This document shows positions 41,480-50,403 of a stretch of 64,000 nucleotides of DNA, piece after piece. The stretch lies in the NCBI GenBank assembly GCA_964553925.1, contig CAZKNR010000264.1, positions 62,001-126,000 of the forward strand, written 5' to 3'. The stretch's first letter is position 1; each line of letters starts with the position of its first letter. Origin of the DNA: DAISKN01 sp964553925 (lineage in GTDB: Bacteria > Acidobacteriota > Vicinamibacteria > Marinacidobacterales > SMYC01). Both the position numbers and the translations under genes were made by a program. Under the pieces are notes generated by a model. It did not search any database. It saw only the letters and a program-made list of their open reading frames with translations, and was not told where the DNA came from.

Positions 41480-43261
41480 TCAGTGGTAGCGGGAGACCAT
41501 GCACTCGAAGAGCGTGCGCATCCCGATGAAGCTCATGAAGACGAGGGCGGCGATCGCGGCGGCTTTGCCGAAAGCGCTCCGGCTGAAAGCGCGAGACAGA
41601 TACGCTCCCGAGAAGAGCGCCAGAAGCGGAAGCGCCTGGAGCCAGTAGCGAATCTCGAGCCCCGTCCGGAGGTCGACGGCCAAGAACAAGAGCGTGGTCA
41701 AAAGCCATCCGACGGCGAGAGGCTGGCGGAGAAACGATACGCTTCCGAGAGCGGCCGTAGCGAGAAACACGAAGCCGATCTGCTCGCCCAAAAGAGAGAC
41801 GATTCCGCTGGAGCTCTCGCCTCCGAGCTCGCGCCCGTACTGGCTCGTGAAGAGCTCGAGGTAACCGAGGTAGTACAGGCCGGCAAGGAGGAAAGCGCCG
41901 ACAACCGCGGCGGTCACGAGGGTCCGCCGGTCTTTCACCGACTTCGGTGCCAACCACAGAAGGACGAGCCAGACAGGCCAGAGAACTGCGCCCTCGAGGA
42001 GCATTCCGAAGTGGGCGGTGAGCGCCAGCAGCGTCGAAACCCCTGTGCCCCATGGAGCGCCCGCAAACAGGAGAGTGAAAGCGCAAACGAGCATCGCGAC
42101 CGCGAAGAGGTTCGTGAAGTTTCCCGCCGAGAACGAAAGGGCATTCATCGGGACCAGCTGGTAGAGGACGGCGGCGAGGGCACCGGCCCGGAAATCGTCG
42201 AGACATCGCCATCCAAGGAACATGAGGAGCGCCGAGACCAGCACGTCGAAGAGTCCGGTCGCGATCTCGAGTGCGGGAACGAGATCGACGCCTGCTTTCG
42301 CGAGGGGCGAAGCTACCGCGAAGAGGGCGACGGGATACGGAATGCGGAACGGAGGTTCGTGCTGAGTCACCGACGTCGGATGCCAGTTCCCCTGTAGAAA
42401 CTCGCGCATCCGGTTCGCCTGGAAATCGGCATCCGAGCTGAGCATCAACGGATAGGAGAGCGCGCTCATCTTTACCAGGAGGAGAAGGGCGAGGACCGCG
42501 GTCGCGAGAGCCCGCTCGCGCGGGTGGAGCCATCCGAGGCGGTTCAAGATCGCCCGGAGAAGCACCGCGGCCGCGAGGGTCGACAGGGCGATTACGGCGG
42601 CGTTTGCCGGGTAGGCCGAAAAACGAACGGCGTCGAGGCCGAGGAGGTACACCAGGGGGACGGTGAGCACGGCCGCGGCCAGAACCGCGATCGGAAACGA
42701 AAGACCGGAGCCGAGACCCGCGGCGAGGAGGAGAATCGCGGAAAGAGACATCCAGAGGGCGGGCTCTTCGAAGGAAGGGATCTCGTCCGGGAGCTTCAGG
42801 CGTATGCCGAGCACCTGCACCCCGAGCCTCCGGCCGCCCGCGGCCTCGAACGTCTCCGATTCGATCCCGAGCCTGAGGCGTGTCGAGGTCGAGGGGAACT
42901 GGAAGTGGTAGGTCACGACACCCGGGAGCGCCACCGCGCGGTGGACCGTCACGCCGTTCGCGGTGAACGCGAGGCTCGGAAGAGGCGTTCCCGCCGGCCG
43001 GATAGTCCTCAAGCGCGCTTCGACTCCGATCGTGCCTTTCTGCTGCAAGTGCCGGAGCTCCACGTACGAGGCGTCGTCCGTCCAGCGGAAGTACTTCCCT
43101 TCCGCCCTTTCCCTCGGATGAAATTCGTCGACGAAGGCACCCTCGTAGCCTCGCTCGAAGTCGATGAGGACGGCTCCTCCTCTCTGATAGACGAACGAGG
43201 TCGTGGCGAAGGCGAACGCGCCCACTGCCGCGACTACGATCAGGGAACGTCGAGAGACCAT
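41480..43261 (-). CDS. Membrane protein, GT-C glycosyltransferase-like
   Basis: The 593-residue protein has a first transmembrane segment (SLIVVAAVGAFAFATTSFVY) and then a roughly 150-residue soluble beta-rich region (DFERGYEGAFVDEFHPRERAEGKYFRWTDDASYVELRHLQQKGTIGVEARLRTIRPAG...). About eleven more hydrophobic segments follow, including MLSSDADFQANRMREFLQGNWHP, an acidic periplasmic loop of the type seen in GT-C enzymes. A role in transferring or remodelling polyprenyl-linked glycan is inferred from topology and neighbours. It overlaps the upstream GT-C-like gene by 22 bp and precedes alr by 2 bp. Confidence 0.65.
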   Translation of the reverse strand: MVSRRSLIVVAAVGAFAFATTSFVYQRGGAVLIDFERGYEGAFVDEFHPRERAEGKYFRWTDDASYVELRHLQQKGTIGVEARLRTIRPAGTPLPSLAFTANGVTVHRAVALPGVVTYHFQFPSTSTRLRLGIESETFEAAGGRRLGVQVLGIRLKLPDEIPSFEEPALWMSLSAILLLAAGLGSGLSFPIAVLAAAVLTVPLVYLLGLDAVRFSAYPANAAVIALSTLAAAVLLRAILNRLGWLHPRERALATAVLALLLLVKMSALSYPLMLSSDADFQANRMREFLQGNWHPTSVTQHEPPFRIPYPVALFAVASPLAKAGVDLVPALEIATGLFDVLVSALLMFLGWRCLDDFRAGALAAVLYQLVPMNALSFSAGNFTNLFAVAMLVCAFTLLFAGAPWGTGVSTLLALTAHFGMLLEGAVLWPVWLVLLWLAPKSVKDRRTLVTAAVVGAFLLAGLYYLGYLELFTSQYGRELGGESSSGIVSLLGEQIGFVFLATAALGSVSFLRQPLAVGWLLTTLLFLAVDLRTGLEIRYWLQALPLLALFSGAYLSRAFSRSAFGKAAAIAALVFMSFIGMRTLFECMVSRYH

Positions 43262-44910
43262 ACTTCGATGAGCGGACCTTTGTGAGTGAGTGCTCCGCTC
43301 GGTGGCCAGTCTTCGTTGTCGAGGTAGGGTGTCGTGGGAGCATCCCGGAATGGTGAAACCGTCATAAGGAGCCGCCCCTCGGCCTTCACCCGCTCGAAGA
43401 CCGCCGTCACCTCCGGCGGCGGCGGGATCGGCGGATGGCGGAGGAGGACGGTCGTGACCCCGAGGGCGCGCAGGGGCTCGAGACCGGAGAGGAGTCGGTC
43501 GTAGCTCACGTAGATCCGATTGAGCTCGTCTCCCTTTCCGAGAAAGATGAGGCGGAAGGATTTCACCTCCCCTTGAGAGACGCGGAGGAGGTGCGCGTAT
43601 TTGCCTCTCCGGTCGAGCTCGGAGACGGCCTCGTTCGCTTCGAGACTATCTCGGAAGCTCTCCTTCGACTGCGGCAGGGGCACCGAGTAGGACTGAAGCG
43701 CAACCGTCGACCCCGGGGGGAGATTTTGAAGAGCCCATTCGCGGGCGAGGGTTCGTGTGTCCTCGGAAGCGAAGAGGCGATCCACTTGAACCGCGTAATA
43801 GAGCGGCTGGACTCCGGCGCCGAAGGTGACGAGCGCCGCGGCGACCGTGCCGAACCTTACGCCAATCGTGGACACCGCGACGCCCGCCGCAGCCGCGAGA
43901 CAAGGAAGGATCGGATTCAGGTACCGACCCGCGAAGAAGGTGTATGAGATGAACGCGAAGAACATCAACGGGAACGCCGCCCAGAGCGCGAGGCTTCGCC
44001 GGTGCCTGCGAAAAAGCAAGAAGAACCCGGCGAGAACGAGCGCCGAAAGGATGTATCCCAGCCCCTGCTCGAGGACGAACTCCAGATAGAGGCCGAGGCT
44101 CGGAAAGAGCCCGGATCCGGCGGAGAAGCTTCGGTCGACGACCACCTGCCGGTTCGCACGCAGGTGCTCGAGCGTCGTCTCGAAGTGCAAGACAACGAAG
44201 GGTGAAAGCAGGAAGAACGTCGCCGCGGATGCCGCGCCCGCGGCCACGACGCGCGAGAAGTCCTCGCGGCCTCGGCGTGCCAGGTGACACAAAACGAAAG
44301 CGGGAGCCAGGAAGATCAGATAGTAGTGCGTGGCGAAGGCGATCCCGAGGATCGTTCCCGCGAGGAGATAGCTCGAGAGATTTCGTCGCGCCGTCGCCCG
44401 GTCCGCGGCCCAGAGAAAAGCGGTGACCAGAAAGGCCGCGGGCACGTCGTGCTTCAGGTAGTGGGAGTCGCGCGCGTGGAAGTAGGCGACGGCGGTGAAA
44501 AACGCGGCCGCCCGGCCGGCGATCTTCCCGAAGTGTTGCGACACCAGCCGGTCGATGAGAACGATCGTCGCGAGAGCCAGGAGGACGACCGCGAGCCGCC
44601 CCGCGACGTAGAAATCCGTCGGGTCCTCGAAGAACCGCGCTTCGAACGCGGAGAGATCGTCGTAGCGGCCGAGGATCCTCCCGGCGACGAAGAGGCCGCC
44701 CATCACCGCGAACAGGAAGTAGAAGAAAAAGCTCGGATAGAGGTAGTACTCGGGGTCGAGACTTCGAGCCACCGAGAGCGCCCGGGCCATGATGTTGGCT
44801 TCGTCGGGGTTGTAGACGAAGGGAAGCCCGTGCCCGATGCCGTAGAGCCTCAGGGCCGCGGCCAGAAGGAGAATGGCGGGAAGCCACCCCCAGTCTCGAA
44901 AGCGAGGCAT
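43240..44910 (-). CDS. PMT/ArnT-like GT-C glycosyltransferase
   Basis: The 556-residue integral membrane protein starts MPRFRDWGWLPAILLLAAALRLYGIGHGLPFVYNPDEANIMARAL. The NPDE motif in the first periplasmic loop (Asp36 and Glu37) is the catalytic acidic site of PMT/ArnT-type enzymes. A second loop contains FHARDSHYLKHDVPAAFL, also typical. About twelve transmembrane helices are followed by a soluble C-terminal domain of about 150 residues. It probably transfers a sugar from polyprenyl phosphate in the periplasm. The ATG shares one base with the upstream stop (TGATG). The acceptor is not known. Confidence 0.82.
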   Translation of the reverse strand: MPRFRDWGWLPAILLLAAALRLYGIGHGLPFVYNPDEANIMARALSVARSLDPEYYLYPSFFFYFLFAVMGGLFVAGRILGRYDDLSAFEARFFEDPTDFYVAGRLAVVLLALATIVLIDRLVSQHFGKIAGRAAAFFTAVAYFHARDSHYLKHDVPAAFLVTAFLWAADRATARRNLSSYLLAGTILGIAFATHYYLIFLAPAFVLCHLARRGREDFSRVVAAGAASAATFFLLSPFVVLHFETTLEHLRANRQVVVDRSFSAGSGLFPSLGLYLEFVLEQGLGYILSALVLAGFFLLFRRHRRSLALWAAFPLMFFAFISYTFFAGRYLNPILPCLAAAAGVAVSTIGVRFGTVAAALVTFGAGVQPLYYAVQVDRLFASEDTRTLAREWALQNLPPGSTVALQSYSVPLPQSKESFRDSLEANEAVSELDRRGKYAHLLRVSQGEVKSFRLIFLGKGDELNRIYVSYDRLLSGLEPLRALGVTTVLLRHPPIPPPPEVTAVFERVKAEGRLLMTVSPFRDAPTTPYLDNEDWPPSGALTHKGPLIEVWSLDVP

Positions 44911-45872
44911 CAGCTCGTCGAGAGATGCTCGATCACGCGCTCGAGAATCTTGTCGAGGCTCACCGTAGGCTTGTAGCCTACGAGCTTCTCGATCTTGCTT
45001 GTGTCGGGAATGCGCCTCTGCATGTCCTCGAAGCCCTCTTCGTAGGCTTTCTCGTAGGGAATGAGGACGATCTCGGACGCGCTCTTCGTCTTTTCCTTTA
45101 TCCTCTTCGCGAGATCGAGGATCGAGATCTCTTGCTGCGAGCCGACGTTGAAGACTTGGCCGACGGCGCCTTCGTGGTCGATGAGGCCCAGGAGCGCCCG
45201 CACCACGTCGGAGACGTCGGTGAAGCACCGTCTTTGGCTCCCGTCGCCGTGAACGGTGATGGGCGAGCCCGCGAGAGCCTGCCGCACGAAGTTCGGGATC
45301 ACCATCCCGTACCGCCCGGTCTGCCTTGGGCCGACCGTATTGAACAAACGCACCACGGTTACCGGCAGCTTCTTCTCTTTGTAGTAGGCGAGCGCGAGAA
45401 ACTCATCGATGGCCTTCGAGCAGGCGTAGCTCCACCGGCCCTTGGTCGTTGGCCCCAGGACCAGATCCGAATCCTCTCGAAACGGGAACTCGATACTCTT
45501 GCCGTATACCTCGGAGGTCGACGCCAGGAGCACCCGCTTTTTTTTCTTGTTCGCGAGCTTCAGCACCGTCTCGGTTCCGTGGACGTTGGTCTCGATGGTG
45601 TGCACCGGGCTTTCCACGATCAGGCGCACGCCCACCGCCGCCGCGAGGTGCACCACGACGTCGACCCGGTCCACCTGCTCCGCGGTCGAGGGCTCGTTCA
45701 TGACTGTATCGATGGTGTAGCGGAACCCCTTGGCCCCCTTGAGGTGCTCGATGTTGTCGATGCTCCCGGTAGAGAGGTCGTCGAGCACGTAGACCTCGTC
45801 GCCGCGCTCGAGGAGTGATTCCGCCATGTGGGATCCAATGAACCCCGCGCCTCCCGTGATGAGTACTTTCAT
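44910..45872 (-). CDS. NAD-dependent sugar epimerase/dehydratase (extended SDR)
   Basis: The 320-residue protein has the Rossmann motif TGGAGFIGSHMAESLLERG, the catalytic Ser/Thr region LLASTSEVYG, and YACSK (YxxxK). The sugar-nucleotide C-terminal part includes RLFNTVGPRQTGRYGMVIPNFVRQALAGSPITVHGDGSQRRCFTDVSDVV. It could act on a UDP- or dTDP-sugar as 4-epimerase, 4,6-dehydratase or UDP-glucuronate decarboxylase. The last is attractive because of the SEVYG and HGDGSQRRCFTDV blocks, but the choice cannot be made by eye. ATGA overlap with the upstream NeuA-PseG-like gene shows operon membership. Confidence 0.85.
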   Translation of the reverse strand: MKVLITGGAGFIGSHMAESLLERGDEVYVLDDLSTGSIDNIEHLKGAKGFRYTIDTVMNEPSTAEQVDRVDVVVHLAAAVGVRLIVESPVHTIETNVHGTETVLKLANKKKKRVLLASTSEVYGKSIEFPFREDSDLVLGPTTKGRWSYACSKAIDEFLALAYYKEKKLPVTVVRLFNTVGPRQTGRYGMVIPNFVRQALAGSPITVHGDGSQRRCFTDVSDVVRALLGLIDHEGAVGQVFNVGSQQEISILDLAKRIKEKTKSASEIVLIPYEKAYEEGFEDMQRRIPDTSKIEKLVGYKPTVSLDKILERVIEHLSTS

Positions 45873-47572
45873 TCTCTACGGCCTCCGTTCGCCGGGCCCC
45901 GCTGACCCGCTTCCTTCATGACGTTCGCTACCCTTGTGGCGCCGAAGGCGTCGACGAGCTTGGCACCGGCCTCGCTCATCGTCCGGCGGGCGTCGCGGTC
46001 GCCCAATAGCCGGGAAACTCCTTCCCCGATGACGTCCTCGCCGACTTCCGTTCCGAGACCGAGGTGCTGGATGCTTCCATCGCGCGCGAACCTCCGCATC
46101 CGTGCTTCTTCTTTCGCGTTCTGACAGAGCACCAGACCGGGTCGCCCGAGAGCGGCGATCTCGAAGACCGTCATCCCTCCGGAGCAGAGAACGAGGTCCG
46201 CTTCCACCAGGATATCGGCCATGTGCTCCACGTGGCTCAGAATCCGCGGCCGGTAGGGAAGGCGCTTCAGGAGCTCGTCGAGCTCCGCTCGATGACTGAA
46301 GGCCAGTCCCAGCACCGCGGTGACCGAAAGATCGGAAACCGAGAGCGCGAGCGGCGAGAGCGCCGAGAGCGCTTTGAGGGTGAGCTTCTGGGGATCGCTC
46401 CCCCCGAAGGAGAGCACGACGCGGTGCCCCCGCTCGGCGACGTCGGCGCTTCGTCTCTGAAACGCCTCGCGCAGAATGGCGAAGGCGGGGCCGGCGTAAT
46501 AGTCCTCGAGCTCCACCTGTTCGTCCGCGAGCGCGGCGATGATGACCGCGGCCACCTCTTGCGGCTTCTCGATGTCCGCGAGGGAGTCGACGAAGTTCAC
46601 GGTGGACGCGCCGAGCTTCGCGAGCGATCGCAGATACGCGTCGTTGACGGACGGAAGGTCGTTCACGATGAGGTTCGGCGAGTAGTCCCGGATTGCCGGA
46701 AGCGCGCTTGCCTCGCCTCCAGAGAGAACCCTCACCTGATATCCCTTTCGCGAGACGTACTGCGCTCCCTCGGGCCGGTCCGCACGCATCAGAAAACAGA
46801 TGTCCGCGGTGGGTCTGAGCTTGACGAGCGCTTCCGCCGCCGCCAGGCTCCGATAGACGTGCCCCATGCCCATCTCCCCCCCGCCGTCGACGCGAAAGAG
46901 CACCCGGGGCATGTTCTCGAGCCTCTCCGCCAGCCAGAAATCGTAGATGTCGTGGACGGTGAGGGACGACATCTTGTCCATGAGAACGTACCCCACGCGT
47001 TTCCCGAGCCGGTCCTCGGAATCGAGAACGGCGCGCCTCTGGACTCGTATCGCTCCGTCCTCCTGGTACAGGGGCTCGAGGTCGCTCCGGCGTCCCGCCT
47101 TTTCGAACACCGGCTCGAGCGTCCCGCTTCTCATTCGCCAGGTCAGCGACCGAATCTCTTTCAGGGAGATGACCGAGTCGAGCTTCTCGTCGTCGAGCAG
47201 TGTCTGGATCGCCTCGTCGATCAGCCGCGCGCTTCGGAAGGGCGACGTCGCCTGGAGCGTCACCACGACGTCGAACCGTATCCCGTCCCTCCCTTCGAGA
47301 AACGACACCGCGTGCCGGACGATCGCCTTGAGCTCCGCGGAATCGGACGCGAGCTCCTCGGGACGGAGAAAAGGGACCTCCGCCCCGTACTCTTCCGCCA
47401 CTTCCTTCACCTTGGGGTGGTCGGTCGAGACGATGAGACGATCGAGGTAGCGGCTCTTCTTGGCTTCAGAAAGCGTATGCCCGATGAGCGGATGCGCTCC
47501 GAGCTTCTTGATGTTGAGATAGGGAACCTCGTGATCGCCGCCCCGCGCGGGGACCACGAAAATAATCCGCAT
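45869..47572 (-). CDS. Bifunctional CMP-nonulosonate synthetase / PseG-like protein fusion
   Basis: The 567-residue protein joins two enzymes. Residues 1-230 are a CMP-sialate synthetase type cytidylyltransferase (RIIFVVPARGGDHEVPYLNIKKLGAHPLIGHTLSEAKKS, VVTLQATSPFRSARLIDEAI, YQEDGAIRVQRR). Residues about 232-560 resemble PseG-type UDP-sugar hydrolases (RVLFRVDGGGEMGMGHVYRSLAAAEAL, VLSFGGSDPQKLTLKALSAL, DLVLCSGGMTVFEIAALGRPGLVLCQNAKEE). The pair would activate a nine-carbon acidic sugar to CMP form and release the 6-deoxy sugar precursor from UDP. The start is the ATG ending at 47572, sharing one base with the neuB-like stop. Confidence 0.82.
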   Translation of the reverse strand: MRIIFVVPARGGDHEVPYLNIKKLGAHPLIGHTLSEAKKSRYLDRLIVSTDHPKVKEVAEEYGAEVPFLRPEELASDSAELKAIVRHAVSFLEGRDGIRFDVVVTLQATSPFRSARLIDEAIQTLLDDEKLDSVISLKEIRSLTWRMRSGTLEPVFEKAGRRSDLEPLYQEDGAIRVQRRAVLDSEDRLGKRVGYVLMDKMSSLTVHDIYDFWLAERLENMPRVLFRVDGGGEMGMGHVYRSLAAAEALVKLRPTADICFLMRADRPEGAQYVSRKGYQVRVLSGGEASALPAIRDYSPNLIVNDLPSVNDAYLRSLAKLGASTVNFVDSLADIEKPQEVAAVIIAALADEQVELEDYYAGPAFAILREAFQRRSADVAERGHRVVLSFGGSDPQKLTLKALSALSPLALSVSDLSVTAVLGLAFSHRAELDELLKRLPYRPRILSHVEHMADILVEADLVLCSGGMTVFEIAALGRPGLVLCQNAKEEARMRRFARDGSIQHLGLGTEVGEDVIGEGVSRLLGDRDARRTMSEAGAKLVDAFGATRVANVMKEAGQRGPANGGRRE

Positions 47573-48621
47573 CAGATCATGCTCCACTCGAGAACGGTGT
47601 CCTCGGGGATGTCCACTCTCGCCGTGCGCCCCACGACGAGGTCCGCGTGCTTCGGATAGATTCCGGTGCCGGGGCGCTTGAACGTGAGCATATCGCGAGT
47701 GATCGAGGTCCCCCGCGGGATCGAATTCTTCGAGACGATGCTCCGGCGCGCGAACTTGTAGGCCTGGGATTCGGCCTCGACCGGACCCTTTAGGGAAAGC
47801 CCCATCGCTTTTTCGATGGTGCGGATACCCGCGACCATCTCCTTCAGATCGCGCGGATCGACCGAGAGGTAGTGGTCGGGGCTTCCGGGGAGCGTCTTGT
47901 CCACGGTGTAGTGCTTCTCGACGGCGACCGCGCCGAGCGCCACCGCCGCCTGAGGGACGGCGATGCCGATCGTGTGGTCGGAGAGCCCGACGGGAATATC
48001 GGGGAAGGCCGCCTTCATGTGGAGCATCATTCTCAAGTTCGCGTTCTCGGGAGCGCAGGGGTATTGGAGGGTGCAGTGGAGGAGGACGAGCTGGTCGTTC
48101 CCCGTCCGGCGCACCACTTCGACCGCTTCTCCGATCTCGGCGATGGTGGCGAGACCGGTCGAGAGGATGACGGGCTTGCCCTTGGATGCCGCTCTCTCGA
48201 GGAGCGGATAATCGGTGAGGTCGGCGGAGGCGATCTTGAACCCCGGGGCCCCGAGCTCGTCGAGCATGTCGACGGCCTCGTCGTCGAAGGGGGCGGAGAA
48301 GCAGAGGATCCCTCGCTCTTTCGCATTGCGGAAAAGCTCCCGGTGCTCTTCGGGGCCGAAGGAGTCGAGCTTTTTGAAGGTGTCGAACTGGCTCCCCTTC
48401 GGATCGTCGGGCTCGACCCAGTAGCGGGGCGCGGTCTTCGTCGAGATCTTCCCCGCCTTGTAGCTCTGGAACTTGATGGCATCGGCCCCGGCGGCGGCGG
48501 CCTCTCGAATGAGCGCGCGGCCGAGATCGAGGTCCCCGTTGTGGTTCACGCCGGCTTCCGCGATGATGAACGCGGGATGGCCGTCGCCGATGAGTCGTCC
48601 TCCGAAGTTTACTGGTTTCAT
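47572..48621 (-). CDS. NeuB-family nonulosonic acid synthase (copy 1)
   Basis: The 349-residue protein fits the N-acetylneuraminate/legionaminate/pseudaminate synthase family, which condenses phosphoenolpyruvate with a six-carbon sugar. Motifs: FIIAEAGVNHNGDLDLGRALIREAAAAGADAIKFQSYKAGKIST, KIASADLTDYPLLERAASKGKPVILSTGLATIAEI, LHCTLQYPCAPENANLRMMLHM, GLSDHTIGIAVPQAAVALGAVAVEKHYTVDKTLPGSPDHYLSV. A C-terminal SAF domain (RRSIVSKNSIPRGTSITRDMLTFKRPG) follows. It directly precedes the NeuA-PseG-like gene, so these two probably act in sequence. The exact sugar is not determined. Confidence 0.88.
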   Translation of the reverse strand: MKPVNFGGRLIGDGHPAFIIAEAGVNHNGDLDLGRALIREAAAAGADAIKFQSYKAGKISTKTAPRYWVEPDDPKGSQFDTFKKLDSFGPEEHRELFRNAKERGILCFSAPFDDEAVDMLDELGAPGFKIASADLTDYPLLERAASKGKPVILSTGLATIAEIGEAVEVVRRTGNDQLVLLHCTLQYPCAPENANLRMMLHMKAAFPDIPVGLSDHTIGIAVPQAAVALGAVAVEKHYTVDKTLPGSPDHYLSVDPRDLKEMVAGIRTIEKAMGLSLKGPVEAESQAYKFARRSIVSKNSIPRGTSITRDMLTFKRPGTGIYPKHADLVVGRTARVDIPEDTVLEWSMI

Positions 48622-49388
48622 GGACTTCTGTCGTCGAGAGCGACCGACCTCACATTCACCTTGCTCGCCTGGATGTGCGCGTTGATCGAGGCGAGCTCGG
48701 GCTTGGAATCGAGAAGGCGGATGGCTTCGATCGTCTGGAAGATTCTTCCCGGTCGATAGAGCCTATCGAAGATGCGCTCCATGAGCACCACGTCCTCCGG
48801 CTCGTCCACCGTGAGCCGGTACTCCGGCCGATAGAGCTCCAGGGGAAGCTCGGCGCGCACGATTTTGAACCGGGCCGGGTTCTCTTTGATGAAGAGGGTG
48901 ACGAGCTCGGAGCGGTGCTTGTCCCCTCCCTCCTTGTGGCTCGTCTCGAGCGCCCGTCTCGAGATCACCTCGGAGAGAATGCCCATCAAAAGCGAGTCCC
49001 CCGGGACGTAGGTGTAGTCCGCGTCGAGCTCGAGCTGCCGGCGGGAGAGGCTTTCGATGAGGGGAAGATCGGTCAAGGGGTTGTCGCCAGTGACGCGGAC
49101 GACGTGCTCGACGTTCCACCTGCGCGCGACCTCGAGATAGCGGCTGAGAACGTCGTCTTCGTCCCCCCGGAAGGCGGCGACCCCGAGCCCCTCCGCGAGA
49201 TCGACGAGAACGTCGTTCGCGGGATCGACCGAGGTCGCGAGGACCACGCGCGACGGACCGCCTAGAGACGAAAGCCGCTCGAGCAGGTGCTCGAGAAGGG
49301 GCTTTCCCGCGAGAGGCGCAATCGCCTTTCCCGGGCACCGCGACGACCGCATCCTTGCGGAGACGACAATGAGGACCGAGCTATTCAA
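48618..49388 (-). CDS. SpsF-type cytidylyltransferase
   Basis: The 256-residue protein resembles SpsF/NeuA-like nucleotidyltransferases: VLIVVSARMRSSRCPGKAIAPLAGKPLLEHLLERL (nucleotide-binding), FRGDEDDVLSRYLEVARRW, VVRVTGDNPLTDLPLIESLSRRQLELDADYTYV, YRLTVDEPEDVVLMERIFDRLY. In many surface-sugar loci SpsF sits beside SpsE (a NeuB homologue), as it does here. It probably activates the product of the adjacent second NeuB-like synthase. It overlaps copy 1 by ATGA and copy 2 by 8 bp. Confidence 0.85.
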   Translation of the reverse strand: MNSSVLIVVSARMRSSRCPGKAIAPLAGKPLLEHLLERLSSLGGPSRVVLATSVDPANDVLVDLAEGLGVAAFRGDEDDVLSRYLEVARRWNVEHVVRVTGDNPLTDLPLIESLSRRQLELDADYTYVPGDSLLMGILSEVISRRALETSHKEGGDKHRSELVTLFIKENPARFKIVRAELPLELYRPEYRLTVDEPEDVVLMERIFDRLYRPGRIFQTIEAIRLLDSKPELASINAHIQASKVNVRSVALDDRSP

Positions 49389-50403
49389 AGAGGTCCTCCG
49401 AGAGCGGCTCCCAGGGGGCTACGTCCCTTCGGGGTTTTCTACCCAGAAGGCGCGGAAGGTCGTAGGGAGGAAGGCCCGTCTCGCAGCGGACAAACGCGAG
49501 CATGTCCCGCGTCAGGGGCTCTCCCTTCTTGAGCTCGGTGCGGCTCAAGATCGCGCGTCGCATGAGGCGGTGGTAGCGGGAAGCGCTCGCGCCCGAAGGG
49601 AGCTTCGGGTTTCCGAACGCTTTCTCCGATTCACGGATAAGATCCACCATCGATGCGAAGGTGTTTTTCTCGAGAGCGGACTCGTAGTCGAAGCCCTTTG
49701 CCGTTCGGTCCAGGGTAATGTGCTTCTCGACGAGGTCCGCCCCGAACGCGACGGCGAGCGCCGGGAGCGCTATCGCCATGGGGGAGCCGCCGTCGACGTG
49801 ATCGAGAAAGCCGACGGGAAGTCCGAAGGTGCTCTTCAGGGTGGCGATGAAGCGGAGGTGCGAGTCCTCGATACGCGTCGGGAAATTCTGGACGCCGTGG
49901 AGGAGCATGAGCCGGTCGTTCCCCTCGGTGCGCGCGACCTCGATCGCGGACTCGACCGCTCCCAGGCCCGAGCCCCCGGTCGCGAGGAGAAGGGGCTTCC
50001 CCGTCGCCGCGACCGCACGGATGAATTCCGGGTTCTCGAGGTCGGTCGAGTGGATCTTGTAGGCGGCGAGCTCGTGCCGCTCGGCAAGCTCCAGGCTCTC
50101 GCGGTCGAAGAGCTCGGCGAAGAGGGCGAGTCTGAGGGACCGGCTCTCGGTCAGGACCTGGTCCCAGTCCGAAAGCGATAGCTCGATTTGCTCGAACGTC
50201 GAGTACCTCGGGTCGTTCGGGGCAATGAGGGCTCCCGCGCGGAAGAGCTGGAATTTGACGCCGTCGGCCCCAGCCGCCTGCGCTTGCTTCGCGAGGGCGA
50301 GCGCCTGGATGGCCTCCCCCTGATGGGCCGAGGCTACTTCGGCGAGAACGAACGCAGGGGCGCTCTCGCCCACTTCGCGGCCGGCGATCGAAATCGTGCT
50401 CAT
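49381..50403 (-). CDS. NeuB/SpsE-family synthase (copy 2)
   Basis: The 340-residue protein is clearly a second, divergent NeuB-family synthase: FVLAEVASAHQGEAIQALALAKQAQAAGADGVKFQLFRAGALIAP, ELAAYKIHSTDLENPEFIRAVAATGKPLLLATGGSGLGAVESAIEVA, LLHGVQNFPTRIEDSHLRFI, GFLDHVDGGSPMAIALPALAVAFGADLVEKHITLDRTAKGFDYESAL. A C-terminal SAF-like domain follows (RRAILSRTELKKGEPLTRDMLAFVRCETG). The usual NHNG is SAHQG here. Its ATG still overlaps, as ATGA, the stop of a dead copy of the upstream gene; the intact upstream gene is now 3.6 kb away across island 2. Confidence 0.87.
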   Translation of the reverse strand: MSTISIAGREVGESAPAFVLAEVASAHQGEAIQALALAKQAQAAGADGVKFQLFRAGALIAPNDPRYSTFEQIELSLSDWDQVLTESRSLRLALFAELFDRESLELAERHELAAYKIHSTDLENPEFIRAVAATGKPLLLATGGSGLGAVESAIEVARTEGNDRLMLLHGVQNFPTRIEDSHLRFIATLKSTFGLPVGFLDHVDGGSPMAIALPALAVAFGADLVEKHITLDRTAKGFDYESALEKNTFASMVDLIRESEKAFGNPKLPSGASASRYHRLMRRAILSRTELKKGEPLTRDMLAFVRCETGLPPYDLPRLLGRKPRRDVAPWEPLSEDLFE

